From: Geosiphon pyriformis
Taxonomy: Eukaryota; Glomeromycota; Glomeromycetes; Archaeosporales; Geosiphonaceae
NCBI GenBank assembly: GCA_016748015.1
Contig: JAAOMT010000445.1
Location: forward strand, 5,239-69,238
Length of the DNA: 64,000 bases
Direction: 5' to 3'
In this document: in pieces, positions 33,053-44,289 of the stretch
Numbering within the stretch: position 1 is the stretch's first letter
How the letters are laid out: the number at the start of each line of letters is the position of its first letter
Program-made: the position numbers and the translations under genes
Notes under the pieces: model-generated
The model's input: only the letters and a program-made list of their open reading frames with translations
Databases searched by the model: none
What the model was told of the DNA's origin: nothing

Positions 33053-33922
33053 TTAATCGATGACGATTACCGGAGGTAAGTTTTGCTGATTAATTAATTC
33101 GGGTTTTTGATTTCTTTGATTTGGTGGTGTTTGAATATTCAGAGTTTTGATTTCTGGATTTTTTAACTGTTGCTGAGTTTGAATGTTCGGGGTTTCAACT
33201 TCTGGATTTTCAGTGATCAGGTGCTGGTAAGTAAATTCTTGATCCTCTGATTCTTCTTCCTTCTTTTCTGATTCCACTGCTTCCCACAGATCAAAAATTC
33301 CAAAATCTGGTGGAGGTGGTGGTGATCGAAGTCCTGATGGGGTTGATGATTGCGAATTAAATCCCTCAAAGTATTTGCTGTATGGTCTTAACAATTCTGT
33401 TTTTCTTTGTCTACTTTGGAATAGAAATTGTCCAAATGCTGATGTCGTAGTTGATGGGAACGTGTCTGTTGATGATATGTTGATGGTGCTTCTAAATGTA
33501 TAGTGGTAGGATGGGTTGCTTGGGGATTTAACTCTGTTTTTCTTCCAAGCAGGTGGCTGTATTTTTCTGGGTGTTACTGCTGGTGTTTGTAATTTTCCCT
33601 TGCCTTTACTAGCATATGTAATTGGATATCTTTGTTGAGTGTGATGTTCAATTTCTTTGTTGATCTCAGTAATGATGGATGCAAAATTATGATTTGTTGG
33701 TAGGTTGGTGTTTTGGATTAATTCCTTATAGAAAGTTTTTCTTGCTGATTCAGTATTCACTGGTGTTCCTAATAAAAAAGAAATCTTTTCATTGACGTAG
33801 AAATTGAAGGCTGATTCAGCGGATATATAATTGTGGTTTAATCCCAAGTATTGACAATAGTATTGAAATAAGGATTTTGTGAATCCTAAATGGTTTGCTT
33901 CTATAGTTTCTGATTCTGCCAC
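33053..33922 (-). CDS. Gag N-terminal part of the inner element
   Basis: An open frame of 289 codons starts MAESETIEANHLGF 63 bp after the 5' LTR, so the start is well placed. The first 100 residues are helical, followed by a basic Pro/Ser-rich stretch (KGKGKLQTPAVTPRKIQPPAWKKNR), a Ser/Thr/Phe-rich part and a Glu/Pro-rich linker. The stop at 33053 probably arose by mutation, because the homologous sequence continues beyond it. The outer element has the same protein in decayed form. Confidence 0.85.
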   Translation of the reverse strand: MAESETIEANHLGFTKSLFQYYCQYLGLNHNYISAESAFNFYVNEKISFLLGTPVNTESARKTFYKELIQNTNLPTNHNFASIITEINKEIEHHTQQRYPITYASKGKGKLQTPAVTPRKIQPPAWKKNRVKSPSNPSYHYTFRSTINISSTDTFPSTTTSAFGQFLFQSRQRKTELLRPYSKYFEGFNSQSSTPSGLRSPPPPPDFGIFDLWEAVESEKKEEESEDQEFTYQHLITENPEVETPNIQTQQQLKNPEIKTLNIQTPPNQRNQKPELINQQNLPPVIVID

Positions 33923-33924
33923 TT

Positions 33925-33984
33925 TTGGTTTGGTGTTGTCAGTGCTGGTTCTCTGTAAGATTATACCTCACAGGGAGCACCAAA
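33925..33984 (-). promoter_or_regulatory. Primer binding site of the inner element
   Basis: On the minus strand TTTGGTGCTCCCTGTGAGG follows the 5' LTR directly. TGGTGCTCCCTGTGAGG should pair with a tRNA 3' end ending in ...GCACCA. I cannot name the tRNA from this alone. Confidence 0.8.
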
Positions 33985-34826
33985 TGTTACAGGTGATTAT
34001 TTCTGCTGTCAAATCAAATAACAAACCCGTAACTTGGTGTTCAAAGCTAATTGCAGTTGATATTGGTCTGAAGATTTAGTATCTGAAGGTTTTGGTTGAG
34101 TTCTTTGTATAATAGACAGAGATTCAAATGGTGTTGATAGTAGATGTATCCTTCCAAGAGTTTTCCCAATTTCTTTTTCAGCATGGTGGCCGTATTTAGT
34201 CTGGCAGTCATGCTCTTCTGGTAAGCTATCCAATAATATATATAAATCCTACCCTTATTTCTGGGTCTTTTACCAGGCTATCCTTGACATCAATAACTCA
34301 GTGCTTAATTTTTTAATCAATTAGTATACAACAACAAAATCAAAACGGAAGAAAATAAAATAAATAAGAAATAAAAGTAAGGAAAGTAAAGAAAATAAGC
34401 CAAAGCAATTTGGTCTATTAGTATCTCGTTAATAGCCGTAATCAAGAGCTATTGTTTTAGCATGGTTAAGTATCAATTACTATCAACATGAAGTGTTGAT
34501 AGTGGAGAGTGAATTGAGATATGGAATGATTATTTATTTAATGATTAGTTTCTTGGCTAAGAATTCTGTGGTATCGATTCTGTCTTTTCTGTTTCTAATA
34601 CTACTGCTATATATACATAATTGAGATTCCTCAATTCCTTAATTCTTTACGACAGGAATCCTAGAATTCCTGGAATTCTGGAATCCTGCAATTCCTTGTT
34701 GGGAATCCTGAAATTCCTGGAATCTTGCAATTCCTAAGAGGAATCCTGGAATTCCACATTTACTACACTTACTTCTAATTGGCTAATAATTATGCTAATA
34801 TAATTCCTATATTTCTATGAGTAATA
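33985..34826 (-). repeat. 5' LTR of the inner element
   Basis: The LTR runs from TGTTACAGGT to ATGAGTAATA in plus orientation (842 bp). It is nearly identical to 25130-25924 outside the U3 repeat, where it has an extra block of GGAATCCTGAAATTCC-type repeats (34650-34757). Confidence 0.88.
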
Positions 34827-35008
34827 TCGATGAGATTGATAACTTTTCTATAGAAGTCAACAGCATTATCATGCCAATTAAGATATTAGTCATAAAAGCC
34901 ACTTAATACTAAGTACTTATTGGTAACAATTGGCTGTCTAAAACCAACACAATATTTGATTGGAACATGTAGAAGCTTCAACTTAGCCAGAATGGTTAAC
35001 ACACATGT
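34827..35008 (+). pseudogene. Protease region of the outer element, 3' part
   Basis: Sequence resumes after the inner element with EIDNFSIEVNSIIMPIKILV and IGNNWLSKTNTIFDWN, matching the inner protease C-terminus, then the QLSQNG segment. One TAA replaces a Gln codon. It is cut at 35008 by another solo LTR. Confidence 0.75.
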
Positions 35009-35835
35009 TGTTACAGATAATTATTTGGAGTCTTAAATCAAATAACAAACCCATAACTTGGTGCTTGGCTGATATTCTGGTGTTAATATCTGAAGGTTTG
35101 GTTGTAGAGTTTTTTGTATAGTAGACAAAAATTTAATTGATGGTTTTATCTGTAGCTTCCCAAAACTGCAGTTTTGTCAATTTTTTTTTTAGCGTGATGG
35201 CTGGTAATTCTCTTAGTAAGCTATCCTCAAATCTATAAGTGTTCTACCCTTGTTTCACAGGTTTTTTACTAGTCCCTATAACATCTGTATCTCAGCGCTT
35301 AATCCTTATTCAATTTAGTAAAACCAAAGAAATAACAAAACAAATAAAAAAAAATAAAAGAAGATAAAAAAATGAGTAAAAGCAATTGCAAGTTAGTATC
35401 CTGTCAATAGCCGTGATCAAGAGCTATTGTTTCAGTGTAGTTAAGTATCAATTACTATCAACATAAAGTATTGATAGTAGAGAGTGGATTAAGATAGTAA
35501 ATAATTATCTATTAATACTTGTGAATGAAAGATTGCTTAGATCAGATCTAAACTAAGAGGTCTTTAACTAAAAAATTCTGTCTTTTTTACTTTTAGCACT
35601 ACTGCTATATATACATAATTGAGATTCCTCAATTCCTTAATTTTTCACACCAGAAATCCTGGAATTCTTGGAATCCTGCAATTTCTCTTGAAAGGAATCC
35701 TGGAATTTTGGAATCCTGCAATTCCTTATATGAGAATCCTGAAATTCTTGGAATCCTGGAATTCCACATTTACTATAGCTACTTCTGATTGGCTAATTTA
35801 TATGCTAATATACTCCCTATGTTTTATAAGTAACA
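35009..35835 (-). repeat. Solo LTR downstream of the outer protease
   Basis: The LTR runs from TGTTACAGATAATT to TATAAGTAACA (827 bp) and belongs to the same U3 subfamily as the inner element (GGAATCCTGGAATTCC repeats at 35645-35767). It is flanked by perfect ATGT duplications at 35005-35008 and 35836-35839. Joining the flanks restores HTCVPAT-like coding sequence of the outer element. Confidence 0.88.
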
Positions 35836-37552
35836 ATGTGTACCAGCCACATGTAGCCATTTTAAGACTATCAAAACACCAGCACCACTCATTAAGTTCA
35901 AAGAAAAAGAGAAAAAACCTATCTGGAAAGCCTATCAAGTGTCATGGACTGAAGACAACCACAATGAGTTACAACCAATACCCTCTTAAGATGACAATGA
36001 AAAAAGAAAACAAAAAAAAGAACTTACCTGAAATGCCAATCAAGTCTGGGGAATTGACAATAACCCAGACAAATCATCAATTTGGAAGTGAAAAAAAAAT
36101 ACAAAAGGAAAAAGAAAAGGGAAAGAAAAAGAGCTAGCACTAATCACTACTGTTACTTATATTCTCTATACCTATACCACACCACCACCATTTAACTATT
36201 ACTAACTGAAACTAGTATGTGTCAACTATAACAAGAAATTGTTCATAATGAGCACATACTATGATAATAATAAAGAATGGCAGATGGCAACTAAATTCTA
36301 TTGCTGCTTATACAACATTGAACAGTTTGGATGACCAAAAAGACAAGGAAAATAGGACAACAAACCATGTTTGATTTGCAGTGAAACTCTCTTTGATAAA
36401 GGAATGTGGAACAACATTCCTGGAAGAGAAAAAATATGTGACAAATTGTGTCAATACACAATCCTAATAAGTGGCTGGATAAAAAAAAAGACACCAATAA
36501 AAGCCACCTGGAAAAGAGCAGTAAAACATTTGGATGGTTGTCCACATGATGACAACAAAATATAGTGAATGACATTTGCCAAAATCAAAGACACATTACC
36601 AAAAGAAATCAAGATAATAAAAAATAACCTTCCAGAACTCATAAAACTCAACTGGGACCCAGAACCAGTCATAAATTTCTTGGATCCAGAACAATTCTAT
36701 GAATACTACCAAGAATTAGCACCTATTCGAAAAGAACAAAAACAATGCTTGGAAGAAATCAACACCTGACTATATAACTACTGTTTAATTCTATGTAACT
36801 TTCAATCTTGTAATGAGTGTGACCTTATTTACAATTTACTACCACACATAATCTACATGATCCTGGAAGAGGAAGAACCAATTAACAACTGCACATCAGA
36901 ATTGGAATCAACTTTCAATTTCAATTCAAACTCTAACAACAATGATAACAAAAACAATTCCAGCTCCACCCAAAATAGCAATGCAAATAACAATGATTTA
37001 GATCCCAATTCAAACCCCAAAACATACATTGCATTTTCTAATCTCTCTAAAGAGCAAGAACTCAAATGGTTTAGTGATAACAATAAAGGTATTATGCCAA
37101 AATATACATATAATACTGATATAGGGTTTGATCTAAAATATTCTAGAAAAAACATCATCAAATTAGAACCAATAGATAAACCAATTTCCAATATCATATT
37201 GTTACTATCAATTGGGATAAAAGTAGATATTCAGAAGTTATATTTTGACAAATCTAAGAGAATCTTTAATCAAAAAATAATTCGGAATATTGAAGACATT
37301 ATTGGAAAGAAAACAAACTTGACATTACATATCAAGACCATTTATTGACTATACACTATATTTTAAAACTACCCAAAAGTATTGTTACACTTTAACATAG
37401 AAACAATAACTATCAACCAGTAAAAAAAAATGAACAATTCACAAATTAAACAAATAAAGAGTAGAGTAGAACAGACAATACTTGAAAAAAAATATTTGAC
37501 ATAATTCAAAATGAGAATTTCAATAGAGCTTAATATTAAAAGGAGAAGATAA
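35836..37552 (+). pseudogene. Outer element: Cys-rich relic, dUTPase start fused to tail, PPT
   Basis: Decayed counterparts of the inner cysteine-rich domain (about 36215-36480, with CLICSETLFDKGMW kept) and of its end (LNWDPEPVINFLDPEQFYEYYQELAP, 36640-36769) are followed by an Asn/Asp/Ser-rich linker (36857-37020). Then comes only the first dUTPase motif (TDIGFDLKYS, about 37110-37140). At about 37165-37205 the sequence switches directly to the tail ORF (KSKRIFNQKIIRNIEDIIG). About 4 kb coding for the rest of dUTPase, RT, RNase H and integrase is missing. A polypurine stretch AAAAGGAGAAGATAA (about 37538-37552) precedes the 3' LTR. Confidence 0.75.
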
Positions 37553-38346
37553 TGTTATTTACAAAAAGAAAACAGATATAGAAAATAGTAAACCAATAGA
37601 AAAGTAGTAGTTAACACATAAGCACATTGCTCAGCAATGTGAAACAATATCAGAAATCACAACACATTGTTCAAAAAATTATAGCACATTGTTCAGAAAT
37701 GTAAGTGATCTTATAAAACATCAATTATGTATATATATCAGTAGTATTAGAAGAAGAAAAAACAAATCTCTCAGTTTAGATTTAATCTAAGCAATCTTTC
37801 ACATTACAAATATCAAATAAATAATTATTTACTATTTCAAATTCACTTTTTACTATTAATACTTTATGTTGATAGTAATTGATACTTAACCACACTAAAA
37901 CAATAGTTCTTGATCACAGCTATTGACAGAATACTAACTTTTATTGTTTTGGCTTATTTTTTTATTTTTTTTTATTTTTTTTATTTTATTTTTTTTGTTA
38001 TTTTTTTTTGTTGAGTACTAATTGATTAAAAAATTAAAGTGCTAAATTATTAACATCAAGAATTGCCTGGTAAAAGACCCCTGTGAGTGGGTAGAGCATG
38101 TAAAAGAATTACAGATTACTTATCAGAGAAGTACCAGTTATCAAGTTAAAGAAAGAAATTGACAGAATTGTAATTCTGAAAAGCTACGGATAAACAACTA
38201 TTAAATTTCTGTTTATTATACAAAGGATTCAACCAAAACCTTCAGATAACAATACCTTCAGATCACTATTATCATGAATAGCTTCTGAGCACCAAGTTAC
38301 AGGTTTTGTTATTTGATTTAAGACCTTAAACCTATCACTTATAACA
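37553..38346 (+). repeat. 3' LTR of the outer element
   Basis: The LTR runs from TGTTATTTAC to ACTTATAACA (794 bp) and matches 20842-21734. U3 palindromic repeats are fewer (about 37618-37710), and TATGTATATATATCAG follows. It is flanked on the right by ATAT. Confidence 0.85.
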
Positions 38347-38359
38347 ATATAAAGTTCTA

Positions 38360-39615
38360 TAATTAATTGGATATTTCAGAAAATAAGTACTAAAAACTAT
38401 TTAATAGCTGGCTTGAAAGCTTTAAAAACTATGTTGGATTGTATTTACTTTACTTTCATAATAATGTATTATTAGCCAATATTAAATATATTAAAGATAA
38501 GTGAGTATATCTAATAATATTTTTTGCTAATTAAAAATTATATAATATTTTCAACATAAATAAAATTACACTATTTTATGCCATATTATCAAATTAAAGT
38601 CTTGCTACAATATTATATTATAACATTAAACAATTAAAAGTGTGACTAATATTTGCTTTTACAACTAATCTTGATAGAATTGAGTGTTTGCCACCACTTA
38701 TTATTAATTATGTTAAATGTTCATGTTGTTTTTAAAAGAAAACAAGAAAGCAACTTAGTTTTTAGTATTATTTAAACACTTATGCTTAGATAACTGATGA
38801 TATTTTTTGATAATAATTTGTTAATTAAAACTATCAGCTGCATAAAAAAAACCAAAACATATTGTTATTAGTAGACAATTTTGCTGATTATAACTATAAT
38901 ATAAAATTTATTACAAATATTTATGTAGAATAGTTTGTATTTAACTTAATAATACATATTCAATTTATAAATATTGAAATTATTCATTGTTTTAAGACAC
39001 ATTATTGTTAACATTTTTTTACTATATATTGAATTTTTTTAATAATGATACTAATAATATTTATGCAATTAACTAACTTTAAACAATGTGTTTAATTTAT
39101 AAAGTATAGAAAAATATTTTAAATGAAATAATTGTTCATTGTTAGTACAAAGTTGGCATCTTTCTAATTAATACAAATAACAACTTTTAAAATAAAACTA
39201 CAAATTTGGAAATAATAGTTAATTATAATTAAAAGATAATATTAAAAAAAATTAAAAATTGCTACAAAAGTTTAATTGTATACAACCAAATTGTACATAC
39301 TTATTAATTAAAGAGTTGGTAAATTTATCTAAAAAAAACAATACAATTATTTTAGAATATCTGAATGATAATAAGATTGCAAATTATATAATAAATTATA
39401 AAATAAAGCATAATAGTTCTAATAAAAAACAAGAAATACAGAAAATAATAAATATTAAGAATGCACTAACTGCTATTACAAATCTTGAACAGTTTATAGA
39501 GCTTAAAAATAGCAAAAAAATTTATAATACAGTTAGTAAGCTTGTTTATATTAAATGTATATATTATAAAAAAATACAAAAAACAAATAATTCTTACAAG
39601 TTTTTTTAATATTGC
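38360..39615 (+). pseudogene. Decayed pogo/Tigger-type DDE transposase
   Basis: Translation with stops follows the DDE_1 transposase plan. NIFNINKITLFYAIL corresponds to the NMDETGLFY block with the first catalytic Asp decayed. It continues with TTNLDRIECLPPLII and ILLLVDNFADYNYN (second Asp, LLVDNA.SH), then NLIIHIQFINIEIIHCFKTHY (PPNTTSxIQPLDQGVI.xFK.HYR). An open tail at 39259-39609 contains NALTAITNLEQFIELK, the usual C-terminal helix. Such transposases move DNA elements with TA target duplications. Terminal inverted repeats were not identified. The changes are again mostly towards A and T. Confidence 0.7.
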
Positions 39616-41073
39616 ATGAATTATTTAAAGATTCTTATAAGAATATGCAAATAAATTTATTTTATAATAATATTATATCTATTTTTATTATATGTATAAT
39701 ATATATATTTAAACTTGAAAAATGCATAATCTGTAATAACTTATAATAAATTGTATCCACTAAGAATATGAATTATCTCAGGTTTGACTGTATGTTATTT
39801 TTTTGATTTATTTTTTTGGTAAAAAAATAAAAAATAAAGATATTAGTATTGTATTTTATTTATTTTGATTTTTAATAAATTTTAATTTAATGTTAAAAAA
39901 TTATATTACAAATAGAAATGTCTTTTAATTAAAAATAAATATTTTTATATTAATAGTAATAAACAAATTTATATTATAAGTAATTAAATTTTAAATATTT
40001 AAATTTAAAAGTTATTTAATAAATATTTAAAAACACAAAATTTTATTAATATATACAAAATAAAAAAATATGAAAATTAATTAAACAAATAAGAATAAAT
40101 TTATATAAATTAATTTTCGGATTTTAATTCTTAACTTAATTAATTAATTAGTAATTAGTAATTATAAATGTGGTTAACTAATAATAAAATAAAAAATTCT
40201 TTTTTTTTGATTTTTAATATAATTTTAATTTAGTATTTTTATCTTGATTTTTGTGGTAACTTTTATTATACATTACTTTTGTTTTAATCAAAAAAGATTT
40301 TTTCTAATTACCATTGTAATGTTGTTGCAGTCGGTTTGCTTTTTATTAAATATATAATGAAAATAAAAGACTGTAAATTTTTTCTTTCATATAACTTTTT
40401 TCAATCAACTTATTTACAATTCAAAAAAGTATTAGCTTGTATTTTTGAATCAATTTTTTATGATTAAAAAATATTAGCACATATTATGTTTATTAGAATC
40501 AAGGTTATTTGAAACATTTCCACTCGCTATAATTTGCATAAATAATGATTTCTGCTGTTTCAGAATCAAACCTATCTTTGCAAATGATCACTGTTTATAC
40601 TGCCCAAAAACCTAGAGATCAAATTAAAATTTTATCTCGAAGCCAATTGTTTAGAGAAGATTCAAAAAGGCTTTTCCTCGAGTATAACGCCTTTAGAATT
40701 TTCAGATAGCCAAAGATTGATGCTTGAAACCAAAAATCCGGCTCAATAACCAACGTAGAAATAACAATGGGGATGATTTTAACCTTTGTGCAATTGTAAA
40801 TTTCATGATGCATTGGCAATATTTATTTTAATCTTATGAGCAAAACAAATAACTTGAAAATCAAAACATTTAAAAAAGAAAGGATTTATCGTAAAGCTAA
40901 AGGTACGGTCGAAGTTGAAATTATCTGCCTTTTATATGAATGACTAATTACAAATTAAGTAAAATAGTATAGTGAGTCGAAAAAATAATAGTCAAAGTGT
41001 TTTTCTAAAAATCGAACCATCTATATAAAGAAATACGATTTTCATTGCAGTTCGAACTGTTCTCATTATTCAT
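39616..41073. other. Intergenic AT-rich DNA downstream of PCK
   Basis: 39616-40500 is low-complexity A/T DNA with no gene. At 40542-40708 a plus-strand frame of about 55 codons starting MISAVSESNLSL has balanced composition. It could be a small exon or relic but has no recognised relative. 40860-41073 is probably the 3' UTR and downstream flank of PCK. Confidence 0.4.
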
Positions 41074-43038
41074 TTAAATTCTTGGTCCAGCGGCTATGAC
41101 TTCTTCTAGAGTTTCATCTTCATAAGACTTGAAATTTTGAATGAAACGTTGCGCTAGTCTTCTACGGCTATCTATGAATTCGGATTGGGAAGACCATACC
41201 CTTGATGGGTTTAATATTTCAGGTGGGACGCCGGAAACACTTTTAGGGACCTTGAGGTTGAATACATCATAGTTTTCATATTCAGCCTTTGCCAATTCAC
41301 CTGAATGAATTGCATCAATAATCGCACGAGAATGTGAAAGCTTGATACGTTCACCAGATCCATATCCACCACGATTCCATCCAGTATTTACAAGCCAAGC
41401 ATCAGCTTTATGATGTTCCATCTTGTCAGCCAACATTGTTGCATAACGAGCTGGATGAAGAACCAAGAATGGCTGACCAAAACAAGCCGAGAAGGTTGCC
41501 TCTGGTTCTGTAACACCTTCTTCCGTACCAGCGATTTTGGCGGTATATCCAGAGATGAAGTGGTACATGGCCTGTTCAGAGGAGAGTTTTGAGACTGGGG
41601 GAAGGATACCATAAGCATCACATGTCAAGAGGATGATATTCTTTGGGTGTTGAGTAGATATGCATGGTACTTTGGCATTAGGAATAAATTCGATGGGATA
41701 GGCGCATCTGGTGTTTTCTGTGACTGAACCATCATAATAGTTCACTTCACGACTTTTTTCATCATATACAACGTTTTCCAACACAGATCCGAAACGAATT
41801 GCGTTAAAAATCTCTGGCTCCTTTTCAGCCGATAAATTTATACATTTTGCATAACAACCGCCTTCAATATTGAAAATACCATCCTCCGACCAACAATGTT
41901 CATCGTCACCGATCAAAAAACGTTTTGGATCAGCTGATAATGTTGTCTTGCCAGTACCGGAGAGACCAAAGAAAATTGACACATCACCATCAGAACCTTC
42001 ATTGGCAGAAGAATGTAATGACAAGACTTTATGCTTGACAGGCATATAATAGTGCATTACAGTAAAGCTGTGATTGAGATGAAAACAAATTAATACGATG
42101 ACAATAAATAAAATGGAATCGAATTAAAAATTTGAAATATTTTCATGGCTAATTATACTTACATTCCCTTTTTCATCTCACCAGCGTACTCTGTACCCAA
42201 GATTACCATTTCACGCATATGGAAGTTGATAGATACGGAAGTGGTTGAGGTCATACCAGTAGTGTAGCGATTGGCGGGGAAGGCACCAGCGTTGTAGATA
42301 GTAAAATCTGGAGATCCATAGGTTTCCAATTCTTCAGCAGTCGGACGAATCAACATATTTCTCATGAAGAGAACATGATAGGCACGAGCAGCAACAACGC
42401 GAACCTTAATACGATATTTTGGATCCCACCCTGCGTAGCCATCAAAGACATAAATTCGACTACGAGTGTTCAGGTAATCAACAGCACGCTCGCGATTAAT
42501 CAGAAAGATATGTTCTGGTAACTTTGTGTTGACGGGTCCCCACTAGTGATTAAAATGAAGAAGAAATCATTAAGTAATTAGAATTTTTAATCAACTTCTA
42601 AAAATTCTTGGTTAATTCAATTAAAATGAATAAATTTACCCAAATATCGTCAGTAGAGGAAGGTTCGTCTACAAGACGTTTATCTTTTGGAGAACGACCA
42701 GTCTTGTTACCGGAAGCAGTAATAAGAGCACCACTAGAAGAGATGGCGGAACCAGTCTCATACTTGAGTGCCTCTTCGTAAAGTTGTGGGACGGATGGTT
42801 GCCACTGAATAGTAACACGGTCGTAGTCAATATGAGCGTTATCGTGAAGTTCCTCTTCTACCCGTGTATGTGTAGTCATCGTTACAGGCTGTTTGGAGAT
42901 TAAAGTAGTTGTGGAAAAAAGTTTTTTTTGACTTTTTAAAAGGGAATATTTTGGAATCGATGATATTTTTAAGTTTTTCAATCGGATAAGTGAAGCTGAA
43001 GGATGAGCTTTATATAAAAACCGAGCGGAAGAAATCAT
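41074..43038 (-). CDS. PCK1: Phosphoenolpyruvate carboxykinase (ATP)
   Basis: This enzyme converts oxaloacetate and ATP to PEP, CO2 and ADP, the committed step of gluconeogenesis. Exons are 43038-42640, 42542-42163 and 42067-41074, giving about 590 aa with no frame break. Visible motifs include [14 protein letters not shown] (across intron 1), [30 protein letters not shown], the P-loop [13 protein letters not shown], the metal site [24 protein letters not shown] and the adenine-binding [16 protein letters not shown]. All expected catalytic residues are present. The protein is about 40 residues longer than yeast Pck1. The extra N-terminus is Lys/Ser/Leu-rich and acid-free before a second Met at codon 54 (ATG at 42877-42879). 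Confidence 0.96.
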
Positions 43039-44280
43039 CTCTTTTCGTCCAATTTGATATTTGATCTAAATTATGATTTTTTTAACTTGTTTTTGTGTAA
43101 ATTCATAATCATTCAAATAACTGGGTGTTGAGGACGACAAAAAATTATTGTGGCATGATGGCATCTTAATATAAAAAATAATAGCTTTTGTTGATTTCTA
43201 ATTAGGGAACCCAATTTATGCAAGAGCCTGCACAAAAAGACTAGTATTACAATTTAGATTAGCATATTGACCCGCGTTAGCCCGTAAATGTTAATAAAAT
43301 ACTAGATTCTGTACTCCGAATTCCCCCATTATGACTCACGATTATTCCCGAATGCTGAAACGGGTTTATCAGAAAATATTATGGCAAGTGAAACCTGATA
43401 ATGATATGTGACCCGAAATTCGCAAATTCCCTTTGGTTTCCAGAGCGTCAATTCTGAAAGTGTGATTTTCAGCCTAGGTCTCATCATCTCAATTATTGCA
43501 TAGTGATACCAAAATTCATAATACATGTTCTAACCATATTAAAGAATATCGAACATCAGACATGCGATTTTGGCTAGTGACCATATAAGAATTTTCGGGT
43601 GCTCTTTAAAAGCTTTGGATCTGCCATTCTCGTGAAACATTAAATTCAGGATGGCTTTCATTTTCTCATGTAGCGTAATAACCCTGACAAAAATCTCAGG
43701 TGATTAGTGGATCACCAGAGTTCTGCTTGTGAAGAAACTGTTATCCAATTTCAAAAACCATGCGTCTGTCTAGTGGGGTAAAGGATATGGTACTCTGTGT
43801 GCTTTGCTTGACAAAATATGAATAAAAAGCTATATTGTAAAAGTCAATGAATTTGTTTATTTGTTATTTTCAGCTTAGTCTTATTAACAGATTTTTACTC
43901 GAGTAGTAGTAAAATTCTGACAGATCTGACAAATGGGTTGCTATCTTTACATTATTAATCAATAAGCTTTTGAAATTTAAATAATGAAAATTTTAATTAC
44001 AAATATCTTTATCAGAATTTTCAAAATTGTGTTTAATAAAACAATTAGTTTTTGTTTACATAATTAATAAACTTTGACAATTATGTAATTGATTTTTATT
44101 TTTCAAATTTAATGTAGCTTTTTTTCCATAATGTTTAAGATCCTTCAATCTATGTCTTTAATTTCTGAAATTCAATTATTATTTAATTCTTTTACAGTGC
44201 TTTTTCACTTTTGACTTTGATTAGTGCTCTAATATCTGCGACATGACATTGATCGGCTTTCACAGCAATTGATGTTGAAC
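43039..44280. other. Intergenic region upstream of PCK
   Basis: This is presumably the PCK promoter and 5' leader. No TATA box is obvious close to 43038. 43330-43850 has balanced composition but no long frame. A minus ORF of 65 codons (43329-43526) is unconvincing. 43850-44200 is AT-rich with nothing recognised. Confidence 0.4.
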
Positions 44281-44289
44281 CCTTTGCTT

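Larger units (their letters stand above)
25130..34826 (-). mobile_element. Full-length inner Ty3-type retrotransposon with dUTPase
   Basis: The 9697-bp minus-strand element has LTRs at 33985-34826 (5') and 25130-25924 (3'), flanked by TCGG (25126-25129) and TCGA (34827-34830). Gene order on the minus strand is gag, protease, cysteine-rich domain, dUTPase, RT, RNase H, integrase with C-terminal GPY/F-like domain, and a tail ORF. Integrase after RT defines the Ty3 class. The element still reads over long stretches but has about a dozen stops or frameshifts, so it is recently dead. It lies inside the protease gene of the outer element. Confidence 0.92.
20842..38346 (+). mobile_element. Outer Ty3-type retrotransposon, non-autonomous, with nested insertions
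   Basis: Matching LTRs lie at 20842-21734 and 37553-38346, flanked by ACAT (20838-20841) and ATAT (38347-38350), a 4-bp duplication differing by one C/T. Without the three nested insertions the element is about 6.1 kb. It keeps a primer-binding-site region, a decayed gag, a DSG protease, a cysteine-rich part and the start of a dUTPase, then jumps to the tail region and polypurine tract. RT, RNase H and integrase are missing. All coding parts contain stops. It is therefore a dead, internally deleted relative of the inner element. Confidence 0.85.

Noticed and set aside
36291-36672. Minus-strand hydrophobic ORFs resembling membrane proteins
   Set aside because: They are antisense to the decayed cysteine-rich and acidic region of the outer retroelement, whose plus-strand translation matches the inner element.
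41410-41592. Plus-strand and alternative-frame ORFs inside PCK
   Set aside because: They are shadows of the PCK coding exon, whose frame holds all PEP carboxykinase motifs.
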